A DNA stretch of 64,000 bases from Oscillospiraceae bacterium (GCA_015068705.1 SVJZ01000001.1:62001-126000); one strand, 5' to 3'; positions 26,556 to 35,426 are shown, counted from the stretch's first letter. Notes: a model not told the origin generated them from the letters alone. Translations and numbers: made by a program.

Positions 26556-27563
26556 ATGAATTATTCGTTGGATAAAATCGCCAGAGAGCTGGGCGTAAGC
26601 AAATCAACCGTTTCCCTTGTGCTAAACGGTCATGCAAGCGAAAACAGAATCAGTGCCGAACTGGAGCGTACCATCAAGGACTACTGCCGGAAGGTAAATT
26701 ATGTGCCAAACATCCATGCCAAGCGGGCAGGCAGTAAGTATGTGAAAAACATCGGTCTTCTGATCAACGAAAATCTGCTCTGTGACGGCAGCAATCCGTT
26801 TTCCGACCAGAACGCCGCCGAGATTACAGGTGGTGTGGTATCTGCCGCCGCAAAAAAGGGGTTTCGTGTTACCATTCAGTTTTACAACCAGACCACCGCA
26901 GAATCTGATATTTTCAACTGGCTCCGTGACCGCGAGATTGACGGATTGATTTATTACGGATACTCCTTTGATGCGCGTTGGCACAAGTGCTTTATGGATG
27001 AAAAGCGCTGTGTGGTGGGCATTGGCATCCAACCGTGCGAAGGGATTGCCACTGTAAATGTGGACAATGTGGGTGCCATGTATGAGCTTGGAAAATTGTT
27101 GCTCAAAAAGGGAAGAAGACGTTTTTTCTATCTTTCGGGAAACCAGACAGGATATGTTTCCGGACAACGATTGGAAGGGCTTAGAAAGGCACTGGAAGAG
27201 GAAGGCATTTCCCTCTCCCCCGAACGAATTGTGTGTGCAGATTTTTCGGAAGAAATCGCATACTGCAAAATCAGCGAACAAATTCCCGATGCAGATGCAA
27301 TCGTATGTGCCAATGACGATATGGCAATTGGCGTGATTCGTGCGCTAACCGAAAAGGGAATTTCGGTCCCCGATGAGGTGAGTGTGACGGGTGCCGACAA
27401 CATCAAAATTTCCCGTTATTTTTCTCCGGCAATTACCACCATTGACAACTGCAATGCGTTACTTGGAAAGTATGCGTTTGAAGAACTGTTACACCTGATA
27501 AAAGGCGGAAAAGCGCGCAACAAAATCGTAGAGAGCCGTGTTGTTTCGCGCGCCTCCTGTTAA
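26556..27563 (+). CDS. LacI family transcriptional regulator
   Basis: 335 residues from ATG 26556 (AAGGGG upstream). The N-terminal helix-turn-helix reads SLDKIARELGVSKSTVSLVLNG, followed by the hinge region and a periplasmic-binding-protein-like effector domain (IGLLINENLL, DGLIYYGYSF, VNVDNVGAMYELGKLL, ADAIVCANDDMAIGVIRAL). It should repress itself and the downstream four-gene operon through the two matching palindromes, and release on binding a sugar or sugar derivative. The effector is unknown. A hairpin terminator follows before operator 2. Confidence 0.92.
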   Translation: MNYSLDKIARELGVSKSTVSLVLNGHASENRISAELERTIKDYCRKVNYVPNIHAKRAGSKYVKNIGLLINENLLCDGSNPFSDQNAAEITGGVVSAAAKKGFRVTIQFYNQTTAESDIFNWLRDREIDGLIYYGYSFDARWHKCFMDEKRCVVGIGIQPCEGIATVNVDNVGAMYELGKLLLKKGRRRFFYLSGNQTGYVSGQRLEGLRKALEEEGISLSPERIVCADFSEEIAYCKISEQIPDADAIVCANDDMAIGVIRALTEKGISVPDEVSVTGADNIKISRYFSPAITTIDNCNALLGKYAFEELLHLIKGGKARNKIVESRVVSRASC

Positions 27564-27572
27564 TGTGAAGTC

Positions 27573-27607
27573 AAGGCAATTTGCAAAAATTGCCTTACTA
27601 TATTTTT
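27573..27607 (+). terminator. Terminator after the LacI-family gene
   Basis: AAGGCAATTT, GCAA loop, AAATTGCCTT, then ACTATATTTTTT. It separates the regulator transcript from the operon downstream. Confidence 0.75.
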
Positions 27608-27612
27608 TATTT

Positions 27613-27628
27613 GCTAAACAGGTTTAGC
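27613..27628 (+). promoter_or_regulatory. LacI-type operator 2, before the GH57-like/radical SAM operon
   Basis: GCTAAACAGGTTTAGC: a perfect 7-base inverted repeat around AG, one base outside the same palindrome as operator 1. It lies 24 bases before the dehydrogenase start. I do not see a clear -35/-10 pair here, so the exact promoter is open. Confidence 0.88.
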
Positions 27629-27651
27629 ATGACAAAGAAAGGATGGTTGTG

Positions 27652-28701
27652 ATGGATTACAAGGATTACAAAACAAGCAGGGCTGTTGTCATCGAAAAAC
27701 CGTATGACGCGACCTTGCGCGAAATCAAGCTGACAGAACCGATGGAGGATGCCTACATCGCCCAAACCCTCTTCAGTGCCATTTCTACCGGAACCGACAT
27801 GAAAACCTACAAGGGCATGCAGCACCCCGAGCAGTGCTACTATCCCCTCGTTCCGGGATACGAAACCGCTGGTGTGGTGGTTGCAAAAGGTCCCAACACC
27901 GACGGAACGCTTGAAGTGGGCGACCGTGTAATGATCAACGAATGCCGCAAATATGGTGATGTGTGTGCGGCATGGGGCGGCGGCAGTGAATTTACCGTGA
28001 AGGATTCCAACACCACCAACGACCAGTTTGACTACATGGTAAAAATTCCCGACAATGTAACCGATGTGCAGGCGGTTTTGGCATATCTAGCATGTGTTCC
28101 CCTCAAAGGCATCCGCAGACTCACCCTCCGCCCCAACGAAACCTTTGTGGTAATCGGCGCAGGTATGGTGGGTATCTCTGCCATTCAGGAGCTCAAAATC
28201 CTTGAGCCTACCCTGAAGGTAATCTGCATTGAGCGAAATGCCTTCCGCAGAAGCATTGCAGAAAACTATGCAGACCTGGTGGTTGCACCCGAGGAAGCAG
28301 TAGAGAAAATCCGTGAATTTACAAACGGTAAGATGGCAGACCAACTCATGGAATGCAGTGGCAATCCCGAAGTGTTTGGTTCGCTGCACAAATACATCAA
28401 GGACGGCGGTTGGGAGGATGACGATATCCCTGCACACATCCATCTGCAGGGCGACTATCCCGACAAGCTGGTATTTGACCACTATCACAGATGGTTTGTC
28501 AAAAATGCGACCATCACCATGACCTGCGCACTGCGTGCAGGCTGCAAGGAGCAGGTACTCCAATGGATTTCGGAGGGCAAATTTGACACCTCCAAGCTTC
28601 CCATCGAAATCTGGCCCGTTTCCAAATGCAAAGAGGCATTTGAGTATCAGAACGAAAAGGGTGCCGATTGCTTCAAAATCCTGTTTGATTGGAGTAAATA
28701 A
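27652..28701 (+). CDS. Medium-chain dehydrogenase/reductase, zinc-ligand-poor subgroup
   Basis: 349 residues from ATG 27652 (AAAGGA 8 bases upstream; ATG 27643 sits on the SD). It has a GroES-like domain with PGYETAGVVVAKGPN and VGDRVMINE, and a Rossmann fold with FVVIGAGMVGISAIQEL. The usual catalytic-zinc cysteine region is replaced by SAISTGTDMKTY, as in the zinc-free BchC-like/bi-domain oxidoreductases. It probably oxidises a hydroxyl of a sugar or cyclitol with NAD(P). First gene behind LacI operator 2. Confidence 0.85.
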   Translation: MDYKDYKTSRAVVIEKPYDATLREIKLTEPMEDAYIAQTLFSAISTGTDMKTYKGMQHPEQCYYPLVPGYETAGVVVAKGPNTDGTLEVGDRVMINECRKYGDVCAAWGGGSEFTVKDSNTTNDQFDYMVKIPDNVTDVQAVLAYLACVPLKGIRRLTLRPNETFVVIGAGMVGISAIQELKILEPTLKVICIERNAFRRSIAENYADLVVAPEEAVEKIREFTNGKMADQLMECSGNPEVFGSLHKYIKDGGWEDDDIPAHIHLQGDYPDKLVFDHYHRWFVKNATITMTCALRAGCKEQVLQWISEGKFDTSKLPIEIWPVSKCKEAFEYQNEKGADCFKILFDWSK

Positions 28702-28703
28702 TT

Positions 28704-29510
28704 ATGATATTCGGTAATGCAGCATGGGGATTTCGCGAGCTGCCCCTGGAAGAACAGCTTGCCATCACAAAACGGATGGGACTTTCGGTGCTGGAGCTTG
28801 GCATTGCAAATGCGCCAAAAGACCTGCCCCTCGGCGGTGACACCGCCGCAGTCAAAGCACTGTATGAAGCATACGGAATTTCACTGGTGTGTGCTGCTAC
28901 GGGCAATGATTTTACCAATGGCAACCGCGATGATGTGTGCAAAATCAAAACTGTGATTGATATGTGTGCCGATATGGGCATCACCTACCTGCGTATTTTT
29001 GCAGGATTTTCCCCGGTTGACGAGGTAGTTGGAGAAGATTGGGACAATATGATTTCCTGCCTGACTGAAGTAGCAGAATATGCCAAAGACAAGAGGGTTA
29101 TTCCGGTGGTGGAAACCCATGGTGGTGTAAACGCCTATGAGGATGGCGTGGAGCATTTTCACACGGTTACAACCAATCCCGAAACCCTCCAGAAATTACT
29201 GGCACTGATCCCTGAAAATGTGGGAATAAACTATGATCCTGCCAACCTCTATGCGGTGGGAATTACCCGACCGGACGAGGTATATCAGGCAATCAAGGAC
29301 CGTGTATGCTACATCCACATGAAGGATTTTGCCCCCCTGCCCTCGGGTCACCTCAAGCCCGACGCCTGCGGCACAAGCAACATGGATTGGAAGGAAATCC
29401 TTTCGGGAATTGGCGAGCGCGACATCATCGCCCTGTTTGAGTATGAAAATACCGAAGATGTCGAGGACGGATGCCGTGCATCCATGGAATTTATTCAAAA
29501 TATCAGATAA
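28704..29510 (+). CDS. Sugar phosphate isomerase/epimerase family (TIM barrel)
   Basis: 268 residues; ATG 28704 lies 2 bases after the dehydrogenase stop and GGAG lies 9 bases before it. The xylose-isomerase-like barrel shows metal-ligand segments VLELGIAN, VIPVVETHGG (Glu/His), VGINYDPANLYAVG (Asp), CYIHMKDF (His/Asp) and ALFEYEN (Glu). Paired with an MDR dehydrogenase it may act on the keto product, as in inositol or keto-sugar catabolism. This is an inference. Confidence 0.85.
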   Translation: MIFGNAAWGFRELPLEEQLAITKRMGLSVLELGIANAPKDLPLGGDTAAVKALYEAYGISLVCAATGNDFTNGNRDDVCKIKTVIDMCADMGITYLRIFAGFSPVDEVVGEDWDNMISCLTEVAEYAKDKRVIPVVETHGGVNAYEDGVEHFHTVTTNPETLQKLLALIPENVGINYDPANLYAVGITRPDEVYQAIKDRVCYIHMKDFAPLPSGHLKPDACGTSNMDWKEILSGIGERDIIALFEYENTEDVEDGCRASMEFIQNIR

Positions 29511-29522
29511 GGAGAATTTATC

Positions 29523-30893
29523 ATGAAACCCAAAGTAATTTTTATGCCCCACGCAAACATTCAGTATTCCCAGCTCGCGCCCGAAAAGCGGCTGTGGGTA
29601 ATGAAAAACTGCTATGAAAAGCTGTTTGACCTCATTGACGGCGGTGACTACAAAATCGCATTTGAGGCAAGTGGTATTACCATTGAGGAAATGGCAAAGC
29701 AGGCACCCGAAGTGCTGGCAAAGCTCAAAAAGCTGGTGCAGGAGGGCAAGGTAGAGCCTGTGTCTTCCCCTTACATTCATTTTATGCTCAGCAACATTCC
29801 CAAGCAGGTGTGTGTTCATTCGTTAAAGCACGCCCTTGACGTGTGGGAAAAATATGTAGGCAAGCGTCCTAAAATCGGTTGGAACCCCGAATGCGGATGG
29901 GCAAGTTACATACCCGAAGTATACAAAGAGTGCGGTCTGGAGGCATTGGTAATGGATGCAGATTCGCTCATGCTCTCCTTTGATGAAATTCGCCGTGCCA
30001 CCGGACTTGCTTTTGACGTGCAGGGTCACTCCAACAAAAATCACCTCTTTAAAATTGAGGAGTATATCAAGGACAAGCCGCAGTTCCTCAAATTTATTAC
30101 CAATCCGTCGGTAGCACCAAACGGACTTAAAATGATTTTCCGCAGCGACTGCATGGCAAACTTGCTGCTCTGGTATCTGATGGGCGCAACTGAAGGAATG
30201 CGCGAAGAACCTATCAACATGAACGAAATCCGCAACATGCTCGGCAACTGGCAGGAACGCATCGCACAGACAGGTTCCTTTATCATGCCCTATGCCGAGG
30301 ATGCTGAATATATCGGCTCGAGTGCATATTTCTATGTCAAACAGTTTAATCAGGCAAGATTTTTTGAAGAGGAGCCGGACAGCGTGGTGCGCTTTAAAGA
30401 AATTCTCGATGCCGCAAAAGAGGCAGGCTATGAATTTGCCACTCCGTCCGAGGTACTGGAAAGCAGTGAGATTATCGAAAACCCCTATGTGGACAATATC
30501 GAAAACGGTGTTGCTTGGCATGGCGGAACGGCAAAAGCTTGGGCAAACACCGAATATTCCCGTATCATGGACCCGGTGTGCATGAGCATATTGACCGGCA
30601 TCAATGCGGTGGCTGAAAAAATTGGTTGGAACGACGAGCTTCACAATGCGATGATGGCACTGGCAAGCGCATGGGTTTCCGACTCCAGATGGCCTCCTGC
30701 CCCCACCTCTCCGGGCAGATTCAATGTGCGCGAAAGTCTGGACGATATGTATCTGGCAAATGACTGCATTGCAAAAGCAATGGAGATGGGAGGCATTGCC
30801 GAAAAACGCGGCTTGTATTCACCCAACCTGATGAAAACACAAATCAAGGCAATTGACGACAAACTGATGGGAATGAGCTATTTTGGAGAATAA
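29523..30893 (+). CDS. Glycoside hydrolase family 57-like protein
   Basis: 456 residues, no signal peptide, RBS AAGGAG. The N-terminal (beta/alpha)7 barrel carries the GH57 pattern: an early His (MPHANIQYSQL), PEVLAKLKKLVQEGKVEPVSS, the nucleophile region NPECGW with Glu123, and PYAEDAEYIG with Asp260/Glu262 at the place of the acid/base region. GH57 enzymes are cytoplasmic alpha-glucan or alpha-galactoside hydrolases or transferases. This one is shorter than amylopullulanases and its specificity cannot be read. The deacetylase-like NodB barrel is a more distant alternative. It is co-transcribed with a dehydrogenase, an isomerase and a radical SAM gene. Confidence 0.72.
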   Translation: MKPKVIFMPHANIQYSQLAPEKRLWVMKNCYEKLFDLIDGGDYKIAFEASGITIEEMAKQAPEVLAKLKKLVQEGKVEPVSSPYIHFMLSNIPKQVCVHSLKHALDVWEKYVGKRPKIGWNPECGWASYIPEVYKECGLEALVMDADSLMLSFDEIRRATGLAFDVQGHSNKNHLFKIEEYIKDKPQFLKFITNPSVAPNGLKMIFRSDCMANLLLWYLMGATEGMREEPINMNEIRNMLGNWQERIAQTGSFIMPYAEDAEYIGSSAYFYVKQFNQARFFEEEPDSVVRFKEILDAAKEAGYEFATPSEVLESSEIIENPYVDNIENGVAWHGGTAKAWANTEYSRIMDPVCMSILTGINAVAEKIGWNDELHNAMMALASAWVSDSRWPPAPTSPGRFNVRESLDDMYLANDCIAKAMEMGGIAEKRGLYSPNLMKTQIKAIDDKLMGMSYFGE

Positions 30894-31848
30894 GCCGGAG
30901 CTGATCCATTTTCAAATTACCAGAAATTGCAATTTAAGATGCTATTTTTGTGGTCAATGGGGCAAAAAAGGTTTTTTTGCCGATGCATCGGGCAAAGAAA
31001 TGACACTCGATGAATGGAAACGGCTTGCCCTTACCCTTAAACAAACTTACTCCCCTGCCCCTCATATCATACTGTGGGGCGGGGAGCCGCTGGTATGCCC
31101 GTTTTTTGATGAGCTGGTGGAATACCTCAAAGCACTGGATTTCACCCTCGGTCTGGTGACCAACGGCGTTTTACTGGATAAGCACATGGATTTGTGTCGG
31201 CGTGCATTTCGCACCATCTATCTTTCGATAGACGGACCTGCACACATTCACAATGCAATTCGCGGAGAAGGTGTTTTTGAAAAGGTAAGCAAAAATCTTG
31301 CGCTCCTTTCCGGTGGAAATGCAAAGGTGGAAGTGATGAGTGTGCTCTCTCCTGCCCTGCTGGATGAACTGGACGGGTTTCCGGAATTGATGGCAGAATA
31401 TGGCGCAAACAGTTTGCTCCTGCAGGATTACATCCAACTGTCTGCCCAAGAGGCATACCAGTACAAAAAATGGATGAAAGAACGTTTTGACACGGATGCC
31501 AGGGAAATCGATGCTTGGGTCGGGCAACTGCCCGAGCATTACCCTGCGCGCAAAAAAGCAGCATTACAAAGCCTGTTGGAAAAGACGCATCCCATTCCGG
31601 TTACTTACATCCCACATCATGCAGACGGGCAATGTTTATCGCCGTGCAAGCATATTCATATCTCGTGGAATGGCGATGTGATGTATTGCACAGACTTTTA
31701 TGATTTTTGCGCAGGAAATGTGCGAAATGAGGACATAGCAGATATCTTTGAGAACGAGAAAACCCGTCGGTTTCGGGATGAATTGCATCACAACCCCACC
31801 TGCGCACACTGTGCATGGAAAAACAACAAAAGCTTTTATCTTCAATAA
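30883..31848 (+). CDS. Radical SAM protein with SPASM-like C-terminal cysteines
   Basis: 321 residues from TTG 30883, overlapping the GH57-like gene by 11 bases. The SAM cluster is ITRNCNLRCYFCGQWG (CxxxCxxC) and the glycine motif is LWGGEPL. The C-terminal part has CLSPCKHIHISWNGDVMYC, then FCAGNV and CAHCAW, which is a SPASM/twitch-type auxiliary Fe-S layout. SPASM proteins mature peptides or activate enzymes. No precursor peptide is visible nearby, so a role on a sugar, on the GH57-like protein, or as a sulfatase-maturase-like activator is open. No sulfatase is seen in the window. Last gene of the LacI-controlled operon. Confidence 0.85.
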   Translation: MENKPELIHFQITRNCNLRCYFCGQWGKKGFFADASGKEMTLDEWKRLALTLKQTYSPAPHIILWGGEPLVCPFFDELVEYLKALDFTLGLVTNGVLLDKHMDLCRRAFRTIYLSIDGPAHIHNAIRGEGVFEKVSKNLALLSGGNAKVEVMSVLSPALLDELDGFPELMAEYGANSLLLQDYIQLSAQEAYQYKKWMKERFDTDAREIDAWVGQLPEHYPARKKAALQSLLEKTHPIPVTYIPHHADGQCLSPCKHIHISWNGDVMYCTDFYDFCAGNVRNEDIADIFENEKTRRFRDELHHNPTCAHCAWKNNKSFYLQ

Positions 31849-31855
31849 CAGTATA

Positions 31856-31884
31856 TTGACTTTTTAATATGTTCGGATTATAAT
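31856..31884 (+). promoter_or_regulatory. Promoter of the AraC regulator at 31956
   Basis: TTGACT at 31856-31861, 17 bases, TATAAT at 31879-31884. It begins 7 bases after the radical SAM stop codon. Confidence 0.85.
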
Positions 31885-31885
31885 G

Positions 31886-31924
31886 AACGCATACGAGGTT
31901 TACTGCTAAAACTTCGTGTGCGTT
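31886..31924 (+). promoter_or_regulatory. Long stem-loop at the 5' end of the AraC transcript
   Basis: AACGCATACGAGGTTT pairs over 16 bases (two G-U) with AAACTTCGTGTGCGTT, loop of 7, then TATATATTTT. It can terminate read-through from the upstream operon, or act as a 5' stabiliser or attenuator, because transcription from promoter 31856-31884 would start within its first arm. Confidence 0.65.
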
Positions 31925-31955
31925 TATATATTTTGATTATTATTGGTGATGTGTG

Positions 31956-32759
31956 ATGGAATTTCGTATTCTGGAAGTCAAGCGCTTTATTGCCCCTTCT
32001 TCCAAAACAGTGCTCCGTCGGGTGGTAAAGGATTATGAACTGGATTTATACCTCAAAGGCGACCGTGTGATCTATACCGATGGTGTCCGCCAATCCATCT
32101 GTGCTGGCGATATCTGTTTTCGTTACCCCGGGCAGGAAGTTTATAGTTTTGGAGATTATGACTGCTACATAGTCACACTGGATTTTTCCGGTGGTACGCC
32201 GATTGACAATTATTCCCGTGGTGCAAAGGGTCCCCTTCAACCCATATCCGAACACCCGTTGCTCCAAAACATCCCCTCGGTATTTTCGCCCATCCGTGCC
32301 GCCGAATTAAAGGAATGTTTTTCGAATCTTACCAGACAGGCCGATTTTGATACCGATGTCGCCCGTGCGCTGGTAATCGAAATACTCCACCTCATTCGCG
32401 CAGATTTGTGCCGCATATTCTACAACAATCACAAACCCGCCGAACAAAGTGTGGATATGGCAAAGCGTCACATTGATCTCAACTACCGCAATCGTATCAC
32501 ATTGGAATCCCTTGCGGAGCTGACCCACCTGGAAAAAAGCTATTTAAGCCGGATTTTCAAAAAGAAATTCCACCAGTCCCCCATCGACTATCTGATTTTA
32601 TTGCGGTTGAGCCGTGCCCGCGATTTGCTTTTGAGCACCGACATGACGATAAATGAAATTGCAATTTCCTGTGGCTATACCAACATTTCATTTTTCATAG
32701 CCAGCTACAAGAAAAACTATGGAATGACCCCTGCGCAGTACCGGGCATATCATCTGTAA
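31956..32759 (+). CDS. AraC family transcriptional regulator
   Basis: 267 residues from ATG 31956 (GTG 31953 directly before it in frame). The N-terminal cupin-like part has DLYLKGDRVIYTDG and AGDICFRYPG; the C-terminal helix-turn-helix pair includes LTHLEKSYLSRIFKKKF and INEIAISCGYTNISFFIASYKK, with GMTPAQYRAYHL at the end. It lies directly upstream of and in line with the GH78 rhamnosidase gene and so probably controls rhamnoside use. Confidence 0.88.
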   Translation: MEFRILEVKRFIAPSSKTVLRRVVKDYELDLYLKGDRVIYTDGVRQSICAGDICFRYPGQEVYSFGDYDCYIVTLDFSGGTPIDNYSRGAKGPLQPISEHPLLQNIPSVFSPIRAAELKECFSNLTRQADFDTDVARALVIEILHLIRADLCRIFYNNHKPAEQSVDMAKRHIDLNYRNRITLESLAELTHLEKSYLSRIFKKKFHQSPIDYLILLRLSRARDLLLSTDMTINEIAISCGYTNISFFIASYKKNYGMTPAQYRAYHL

Positions 32760-32763
32760 ATTT

Positions 32764-32809
32764 TACCCCTCCGAAAAACGGATTTGTTCCGCACCCGGAG
32801 GGGCTTTTG
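32764..32809 (+). terminator. Terminator after AraC gene
   Basis: ACCCCTCCG, a long loop, CGGAGGGGCTTTT, directly after the stop codon. Confidence 0.8.
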
Positions 32810-32814
32810 TTTGC

Positions 32815-32844
32815 TTGACTTTCTCCCCCTTTCCATGCTATAAT
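32815..32844 (+). promoter_or_regulatory. Promoter of the GH78 rhamnosidase gene
   Basis: TTGACT at 32815-32820, 18 bases, TATAAT at 32839-32844. Confidence 0.8.
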
Positions 32845-32870
32845 TTACCTATCATTTTGGAGGTGTTTTT

Positions 32871-35426
32871 ATGGTAAGACCCATCAATCTGCGTGCCGAT
32901 TTTGGAAGTTTAAACGGCGACGCACAAAACAGAATCATTTCCTGCCCCACTCCAGTACTCTCGTGGGGCGGTTATAGCGATGAAACAAACGATTTTCAAA
33001 CCGCATATCATATTACCGTATCTCACAATGGCACACTTTTATGGGATAGCGGAAAGGTGGAGTCGGCAGAGCCGTTTGCACGTTATAGCGGCACACCCCT
33101 CCCGGTTGGAAAACGGATTGACTTTTCGGTGTCGATTGCCGGAAATGACGGCGTGATGAGCGAACCGGAAAGCAATTATTTTTATCCGGGAACATTTGAC
33201 ATGCTCCCTCAAGCAGCCTGGATTTGCGCATCCGAGGATGAAGAAAGTGTGCCGGTGTGTTTTCGAAAAGAATTTTTGGTGAAAGAAGAAATTACCGAGG
33301 CGGCTCTTTTTGTGAGCGGTATCGGTTATTTTGAGGTTACATTAAACGGACAAAACCCATGCAATTCCTACCTCAACCCTTCCATCAGTGATTACACCAA
33401 AACCTGTTATTATTGCACCATTCCCGATATTCAGTCCTTTTTTACACAGGGAAACAACTGCATTGGCATTACGGTTGCAGATGGCTGGCGCAGAAACAAC
33501 GGCGATTATCTTCGTATCTACAACAACAATCCGGCGTTTTTTGGCACTCCCTGCCTGTGGGCGGCATTGCGTCTTACCCTTGCGAGCGGCGAGGAACAGT
33601 GGCTATGCACCGATCAATCGTGGCAATGGTGCCGCGGTGCAATTACATATTCCCATCTGTTTAACGGGGAAACCTACAACGCGGCAAATCACATCCCGGG
33701 TTGGAATATGGCAGGTGCAACACAAGATTTTTCGAAGGTTACCCTCTTTGCAGGAACTCTTGGCAAGTTAAAGCCCATGACCATTCCGCCCATCCGCGTG
33801 CACAAGGAGTTTTCTCCCATCAGCATTCACCATATCGGGGAAGGCAGATATATCGCGGATTTTGGAACAAACATGGCAGGTGTTTTGAGAATTACCCTGC
33901 CGAAAAACATGGAAAAAGGCAGCAAAATTACCCTCCAGCATGCGCAACTGTTGCATGAGGACGGTTCCCTCAACAGCGACAACCTTCGTGGTGCGCTTTG
34001 CGAGGATACCTATATTGCATCGGGTGATGATCGGGATTTAACGGTCTGGCAACCAACCTTTACCTATCACGGATTCCGCTATGCCGAAATCTGCGGCATT
34101 CCCCTCCTGAAAAAAGAAGACATAACCGCAGTGATGCTTTGCACCGATCTGGAATCCTGCAGCCAATTTCATTGCGGAAATGCTACCATAAACACGTTGC
34201 ATCAGATGCTCATTCAAACCGAGCGTTCTACCACCCACAGTGCATTTAATGATACCTGTGGCAGAAGTGAGCGGATGCACTGGATTGATGATGGATTTGC
34301 ACGTTACCCTGAAATCGCCTACAATTTTGAAATCGGGAAAATGTTTCCGCATATCATGTCGCTCATTTGCGATACGCAAGCAGAGGATGGCTCTACCACC
34401 TGCACGGCACCCCACATCTACGGGAAACGCCCTGCCGACCCGTATAATGTTGCCTATACCATGCTTGCAGAGCAGGCATATCTGTGCACCGGCAATACCG
34501 ACCTTTTGGAAAACTATTACGATAGTCTTTGCGCATGGCAGAATTGTCTGCTGGCAAACAGTACCGATTATATTATGAACTACACCTATTACGGCGACTG
34601 GGTACCACCCAAATATGCCTGCGACCCCAATACCATGGGCGGTGGTGCCGGTTCTGCCTATGTTCCGCCGGTTATGGTGGGAACGGGATGTTTACTGTTT
34701 AATGCCCGTATGTTGGGACATATCGCCAAAATTCTGGGACGGGAATCAGATGTTGCCCACTATGGTGAACTGGAAGAGAAAATCAAACACTCATTTTTGG
34801 AAAAATGGTATGACCCTGCCACCTGTAAGGTGTTCAACGGTGCGCAAGGATGCCAGGCGTTGGCACTCTGGCTGGATATTCTGCCCGAAGGCGACAGGAC
34901 GAAGGCGGCAAAAATTCTGCGTGACGATCTGGTGGACAACGATTATCGCTACACCACCGGTTATTTCTGTCTGGGATTTATCTGCGATGTGCTCATCCGT
35001 TATGGTTATGTAGATGAGTTTTATGAGCTGATGACCCGTGACTCCTATCCTGCATTAGGATATATGATTCAGTGCGATGCAACTACCGGTTGGGAAAAAC
35101 CGGAATATCTCACCGGAAATAGCATGAATGCGCACATCCACCCCTGCCGTGTGCAGTTGGTGCAGACCTTCTACCGCCATATTGTGGGCATAGTCCCCAT
35201 CGGCAAAGGTGCAGGCGAATTTGACATCAAGCCCCATTTTCCGCAAAAACTCCTGTCGGCATCCATGACCTATCGCACAGTGCGTGGCGACCTTTCGGTT
35301 TGCTGGAAAAAGATAGATGGCACAACAAATCTTACTGTATCCGTTCCGTTTAACGCCAAAGCCAATATTTATACCCCTCAAGGCGTAAAAACAGTTGGAA
35401 GTGGTTTCCATACCTTTACATGGTAA
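32871..35426 (+). CDS. Glycoside hydrolase family 78 alpha-L-rhamnosidase
   Basis: 851 residues with GGAGG before ATG 32871 and no signal peptide, so probably cytoplasmic. The N-terminal beta domains carry AAWICASEDEE and the lectin-like carbohydrate-binding part (LFVSGIGYFEVTLNGQ, NYLRIYNNNP-type loops). The (alpha/alpha)6 barrel spans about residues 430-770, followed by a C-terminal beta sandwich. The GH78 acidic motif is present in altered form at residues 461-475: Asp461, Glu467 and Asp474 keep the family spacing, but the usual CPQRDERLGWTGD reads CGRSERMHWIDDG. It should release L-rhamnose from imported glycosides, which rhaA downstream can use. A variant specificity is possible. Confidence 0.9.
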   Translation: MVRPINLRADFGSLNGDAQNRIISCPTPVLSWGGYSDETNDFQTAYHITVSHNGTLLWDSGKVESAEPFARYSGTPLPVGKRIDFSVSIAGNDGVMSEPESNYFYPGTFDMLPQAAWICASEDEESVPVCFRKEFLVKEEITEAALFVSGIGYFEVTLNGQNPCNSYLNPSISDYTKTCYYCTIPDIQSFFTQGNNCIGITVADGWRRNNGDYLRIYNNNPAFFGTPCLWAALRLTLASGEEQWLCTDQSWQWCRGAITYSHLFNGETYNAANHIPGWNMAGATQDFSKVTLFAGTLGKLKPMTIPPIRVHKEFSPISIHHIGEGRYIADFGTNMAGVLRITLPKNMEKGSKITLQHAQLLHEDGSLNSDNLRGALCEDTYIASGDDRDLTVWQPTFTYHGFRYAEICGIPLLKKEDITAVMLCTDLESCSQFHCGNATINTLHQMLIQTERSTTHSAFNDTCGRSERMHWIDDGFARYPEIAYNFEIGKMFPHIMSLICDTQAEDGSTTCTAPHIYGKRPADPYNVAYTMLAEQAYLCTGNTDLLENYYDSLCAWQNCLLANSTDYIMNYTYYGDWVPPKYACDPNTMGGGAGSAYVPPVMVGTGCLLFNARMLGHIAKILGRESDVAHYGELEEKIKHSFLEKWYDPATCKVFNGAQGCQALALWLDILPEGDRTKAAKILRDDLVDNDYRYTTGYFCLGFICDVLIRYGYVDEFYELMTRDSYPALGYMIQCDATTGWEKPEYLTGNSMNAHIHPCRVQLVQTFYRHIVGIVPIGKGAGEFDIKPHFPQKLLSASMTYRTVRGDLSVCWKKIDGTTNLTVSVPFNAKANIYTPQGVKTVGSGFHTFTW

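Noticed and set aside
34251-34295. Possible inactive GH78 because the RDER motif is changed
   Set aside because: The acids Asp461, Glu467 and Asp474 remain at the family spacing, so loss of activity is not supported.
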